Source: Pectinophora gossypiella (lineage: Eukaryota; Arthropoda; Insecta; Lepidoptera; Gelechiidae). From it: a stretch of 64,000 bases of DNA. Made by a program: the position numbers and the translations under genes. Location: assembly GCF_024362695.1 (NCBI RefSeq), contig NC_065426.1:9082236-9146235 (forward strand), given 5' to 3'. Shown here one piece after another: positions 60,752 to 64,000 of this stretch; the first letter of the stretch is position 1; each line of letters begins with the position of its first letter. The notes under the pieces were generated by a model. The model saw only the letters and a list, made by a program, of their open reading frames with translations, was not told where the DNA came from and made no database searches.

Positions 60752-60821
60752 CTGCATGTGATAAGGTCGTTATTGAGACAATGTTTACGTATAACAGTAT
60801 AACAAGGCCTATCGACATCTA

Positions 60822-61763
60822 GATAAGATAAGATATTTATTGCATTCCTGATGTTTTACAAAGGTCTTAAAAATAAAAGAAAGTACAAACAGTAACCCTG
60901 TAAGGGCACTACAACAGCTTAAAATTTAAAGAAAAAATAGTAAAGATCATGTTAAAAAAATAAAATAAGAATAAAAGATAGCTACATTTACAATTATCAG
61001 TATTTCATAGATTCGTTAAAAAACTCATGCAGCGTATAGAATGCTTTTTCAGTTAAGTATTTTTTTAACGACAATTTAAAGAGATGTATTTTGTCTATTT
61101 CAGTTATGAATTTAGGTAATTTATTATATATTCTAACGGACATTGAGTGAGGGCCGGAGTCTACAAATTTTAGATGGGAAGGGAGTTTGGCCAGTGCGTT
61201 GCGAGGTCTTAAATGATTTGGTCGAGTATATTGGGGGAACATGTTCATGTTATTCCTAACGAAAATACACATTTCGAGTATGTAGAGTGACGTTAAGGTT
61301 TCGATTCCATATTTAATAAAAAATGGTTTACAGCTGGTCCTTTGTCCTATATTAGCTAGAATTCTTATACATTTTTTTTGTAGTATAAATAAGTCATTTG
61401 CATCCGTACTATTGCCCCAAAGAGTTATACCATAGCGGAGCCAACTGTGCGCATAAGCATGGTATGCACAGGTTGCTGTTTGCAGGTCTGTGGATCTTTT
61501 CAATTCATACAATGCATAAATAAAACTGGATAACTTACTTGATATCTTGTTGATATGGCCTTTCCAATTCAAGTGTGTATCTATATTGATGCCCAACAAT
61601 GAATATGTATTTACACATTCCAGTATTGTATTATTAAATGTATAATTTATATTTAAAGAGCTATGCTGGTATGGCCTAAACTGTATAATTTTTGTTTTTT
61701 GAAAATTAATCTCTAGATTGTGGTCTTGTAACCAATTTCTTAATTTAATTAAGTCATCTATCT
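60822..61763 (-). pseudogene. LINE 3' part with RT C-terminal domain
   Basis: The frame 61599-60997 continues upstream to about 61750 (EINFQKTKIIQF before it). It holds LLGINIDTHLNWKGHINK, WLRYGITLWGNSTDANDLFI and LQKKCIRILANI, the post-palm region of a CR1/jockey-type ORF2. The catalytic core is missing. The 3' end carries ATAAATATCTTATCTTATCT in minus sense. It differs from family J in sequence, so at least two such LINE lineages are present. Confidence 0.72.
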
Positions 61764-61772
61764 ATTATATAC

Positions 61773-62028
61773 TTATATTCATCATCATCAGCCGTACGAC
61801 GCCCACTGCTGGGCATAGGCCTCCCCCAAGGATCCCCACGACGATCGGTTCTGCGCTGCCCGCATCCAGCGGCTTCCCGCGACCTTCACCAGATCGTCGG
61901 TCCACCTTGTAGCGGGCCTACCCACTGAGCGTCGTCCGACACGTGGTCGCCATTCCAGAACCCATCCGCCCCAGCCGCCATCGGTTCTCCTCGCTATGTG
62001 TCCTGCCCACTGCCACTTCAGCTTTGCA
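61773..62028 (-). mobile_element. Short RTE LINE insertion with target duplication
   Basis: A 256-bp 3' end of the same RTE family as 30330-30911 (AKLKWQWAGHIARRTDGGWG, then TRWTDDLVKVAGSRW), ending in an ATCATCATCA repeat. ATTATATAC flanks both sides (61764-61772 and 62029-62037), a 9-bp target duplication. Confidence 0.78.
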
Positions 62029-62037
62029 ATTATATAC

Positions 62038-62620
62038 ATATATTACAAATATACTTAAGTAAATAAGGTGTAAATGTTGTTAAAGAAGAGCGGAGTTTGA
62101 AGAATACAGGCATTGTATGCTTAAAAGAGGGCTCCAAACACGAAAATGTAAAAAAAATGTGTTATTTTTTTATTAGTTATTATTTCATTATTACTAGTTA
62201 ACATGTTGATAAGCTTTACTTCCGATTATTTTATAAAGACATTACAGATCAAACAAAACAGAAATTACAGGGAAATAGGGTTTTTAGCTGAGCATAAAAC
62301 TCTGAAGACCCCGGGGTCAACAAAGAGCTGATATTCAGCTGATGAACCTTATAAATTTTATAACTAAACACATATGTTAGTATAAAAAAAATATCTTTTA
62401 ATTTTGATGACAAATTCAATCACCGGCGAAAAAAAACATAATGGCGGAAAAACAAGATGGCCGCTGTACAAATTGTTGTTCTGTGACACCAAAAGTCCAA
62501 AATGGCGGTCAAATCCTGTCATTACGCAAATCGCGAAGCTGCTTTAGCAGGGAGCGCATCACGCACTGTCTAGTTATAAACATAATATAGTATACAGGAG
62601 CGTACCTAATGCACGAAAGT
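62038..62620. other. Intron DNA, nothing recognised
   Basis: AT-rich. 62440-62510 has AATGGCGGAAAAACAAGATG and AAAATGGCGG, phrases also seen near the 29.5 kb hairpin, perhaps from one dispersed repeat. Confidence 0.4.
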
Positions 62621-62625
62621 TATTC

Positions 62626-62957
62626 TTCTTCTTCTTCTTATCCTGTGGGTTATGAGGTGGAGTACCAACCTCATCAACCCTGCTGTCAGGGTTACTATTG
62701 AGCCGCCAAAGGCCCCTGACATGACTCACGTAACGACTACTTACTTACATCAGTAAGTAGTAACCGGGACCAAAAGCTTAACGTGCCTTTCGAAGCACGG
62801 ATCATCTTACTTTCGGACCATCAGGTGATCAGCCTGTAATGTCCTAACCAAACTAGGGATCACAAAGTATTTTTTGTGATATTTCCCCACCGGGATTCGA
62901 ACCCGGGATCTCCGGATCGTGAGCCTAACGCTCAACCACTGGACCACGGAGGCCGTT
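62626..62957 (-). repeat. tRNA-derived SINE, family A
   Basis: Starts TTCTTCTTCTTATCCTGTGG and ends with the head ACCACTGGACCACGGAGGCC; B box in inverse GGGATTCGAACCCGGGA. Confidence 0.8.
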
Positions 62958-63329
62958 GACGAAAGTTATTAAGAGAGGTAAGTATGGTGTCACTTTAGAA
63001 GAGATTTTTGGAATAAGGAATGCTTCTTAAATAATAGTCTAGTAAAGACGCGAAAAGAAACGTCCATGTTAAAAAGTTAATAAACAGCGCAATTCAACTG
63101 TGATCGAATGCCAATCACGCACAGTCCCGGGACATCGCTCTTATAACAAAGTAGAATTATTGAGACCGAAAAACTTTATTGAACTTATTATCTTGACGTT
63201 AAACGCACGAGTAACATCCTACGTGAATGTCAAGCGAAAATGGGAAGGAATTTAAGAAGTTATTTTTTTTTTGTTTTTATATAGAGTACGCGCCACGAAA
63301 GAAGTCCCGCGGGTTTCAATTGAACTAAA

Positions 63330-63460
63330 TCATCATCTCCCTAGAATTATCCCGTCTTTCACAGGGTTCTCTTACCTATCCTTAAGATTTGACAGGTCCG
63401 GTTATTTACAGAAGCTACTGCCAGTCTGATCTTCCAGCCCACGAAGAGAAAACCAGCTAG
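63330..63460 (-). repeat. SINE family N fragment
   Basis: CATCATCTCCCTAGAATTAT, AGATTTGACAGGTCCGGTTA and GAAGCTACTGCCAGTCTGAT, then truncated. Confidence 0.6.
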
Positions 63461-63925
63461 TGCATGGCACGCTACGACGTTGATCGGTGATGGAACGGTC
63501 TAGTGGACGTTGCACCATAGAAGTTCATAGAAAGAATACTTTTTGCCTGTGCCGGGACCTTCCTGGTAAGATACGGTGTAGTGGGCACGGACCTTAAGCA
63601 AGAGGATCCTGTCAAAATGGGATAACGCTAAAGAGATGATGTCGCTTGTCCCGACTGACAAAACATGCGTTTAAATTCCGTCCGAGTCAGATTTTTTTAA
63701 CATGATCTGAATGTGAATAGGTTCAGATGGCATTCACAACTTGGCCGGGAAACCAGGTCAGGATAAGCATTTGCTATGCATCACGCATTCTAAAGTGAGG
63801 CCGAGATATCTAGATCTGTGTTCGCAACCGTATATCTTATGTTAATGGTGTCTTTAAAACGGTTTCTGGATAGATAACCGTGCTGTTTAGCATTAAAATA
63901 CCCGTTAGGAATAATGTATGTGCAA
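63460..63925. other. Unassigned DNA
   Basis: No gene or named repeat; 63720-63765 (CAGATGGCATTCACAACTTG) may be a family M scrap. Confidence 0.4.
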
Positions 63926-63929
63926 TGGG

Positions 63930-64000
63930 TTAGTGCTGTTTTACTAACACTTTTGGCTTGACCATTATAGACGGCGATACGGCTCACCACCTATCACGTT
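63930..64000 (+). repeat. SINE family L, cut by window end
   Basis: TGACCATTATAGACGGCGAT, ACGGCTCACCACCTATCACG; continues beyond the window. Confidence 0.6.

Larger units (their letters stand above)
55540..59882 (+). mobile_element. Near full-length non-LTR retrotransposon (CR1/jockey-type)
   Basis: A CG-rich leader (55580-55625) precedes ORF1 and ORF2. The 3' end is A-rich (TTTAATAAAATAAATAATAA, then a run of A). ORF1 carries a PHD-like zinc finger; ORF2 an apurinic-type endonuclease and RT. It lies antisense to the host gene. The outer limits are estimates, since I could not fix a target duplication. The 3' flank (59885-59905) resembles family J (AAACCTCGGCACAG), so it probably landed in an older LINE. 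Confidence 0.78.

Noticed and set aside
60716..60738. Internal Met in exon 1 as the protein start
   Set aside because: A good splice acceptor lies just upstream, the frame is open before it, and the family has an N-terminal half.

Overview
This is a eukaryotic window of intron-rich, repeat-saturated DNA, most likely from a moth or butterfly (Lepidoptera). The evidence is AT-rich introns with GT..AG exons, Lep1-like Helitron ends, several tRNA-headed SINE families in many copies, RTE/CR1/jockey-type LINE remnants, a DIRS element and a Ty3/Gypsy element. The species cannot be fixed from the sequence alone.

Host gene. One gene is readable, on the minus strand, and it spans most of the window. 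Twelve small exons (60751 down to 10668) join with fully consistent reading phases into the last 559 residues of a multi-PDZ scaffold protein of the Patj/MUPP1 (MPDZ) family. They encode three PDZ domains and a proline-rich C-terminal tail with a stop codon. The 5' part of the gene lies beyond the right edge. The first PDZ domain here is split by a 31.4 kb intron (29227-60626) filled with transposons.

Mobile DNA, left to right. 1-4350: SINE and LINE scraps in AT-rich DNA downstream of the gene. 4350-9384: an apparently intact DIRS-type tyrosine-recombinase retrotransposon with inverted terminal repeats and an internal complementary region. 10.2-29 kb: introns with SINEs, palindromic MITEs, a foldback at 21.3-22.2 kb and a 95-bp tandem array at 26.2-26.7 kb. 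29967-31017: a Helitron interrupted by an RTE LINE. 34051-39713: a Ty3/Gypsy element with identical LTRs, a 4-bp target duplication and a possible intron near the end of pol. 41640-45616: a 4 kb hAT-like non-autonomous element with an 8-bp target duplication, carrying a LINE fragment and a foldback made of inverted tandem arrays. 47.5-48.6 kb: a jockey/CR1-like LINE. 50.0-51.8 kb: palindromic MITEs. 55.5-59.9 kb: a nearly full-length two-ORF LINE. 60.8-62.0 kb: another LINE with a small RTE insertion.

How the parts interact. Several splice sites of the PDZ gene lie within a few bases of SINE sequence (exons 4, 5, 6 and 8 as numbered here), and the exon 10 donor appears to lie inside a SINE tail. 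The most notable less-described structures are these SINE-abutted splice sites, the dimeric palindromic MITE, the hAT element with its foldback cargo, and the putative intron with short repeats in the Gypsy element. No bacterial features such as operons or CRISPR arrays, and no bona fide tRNA or rRNA genes, were found.
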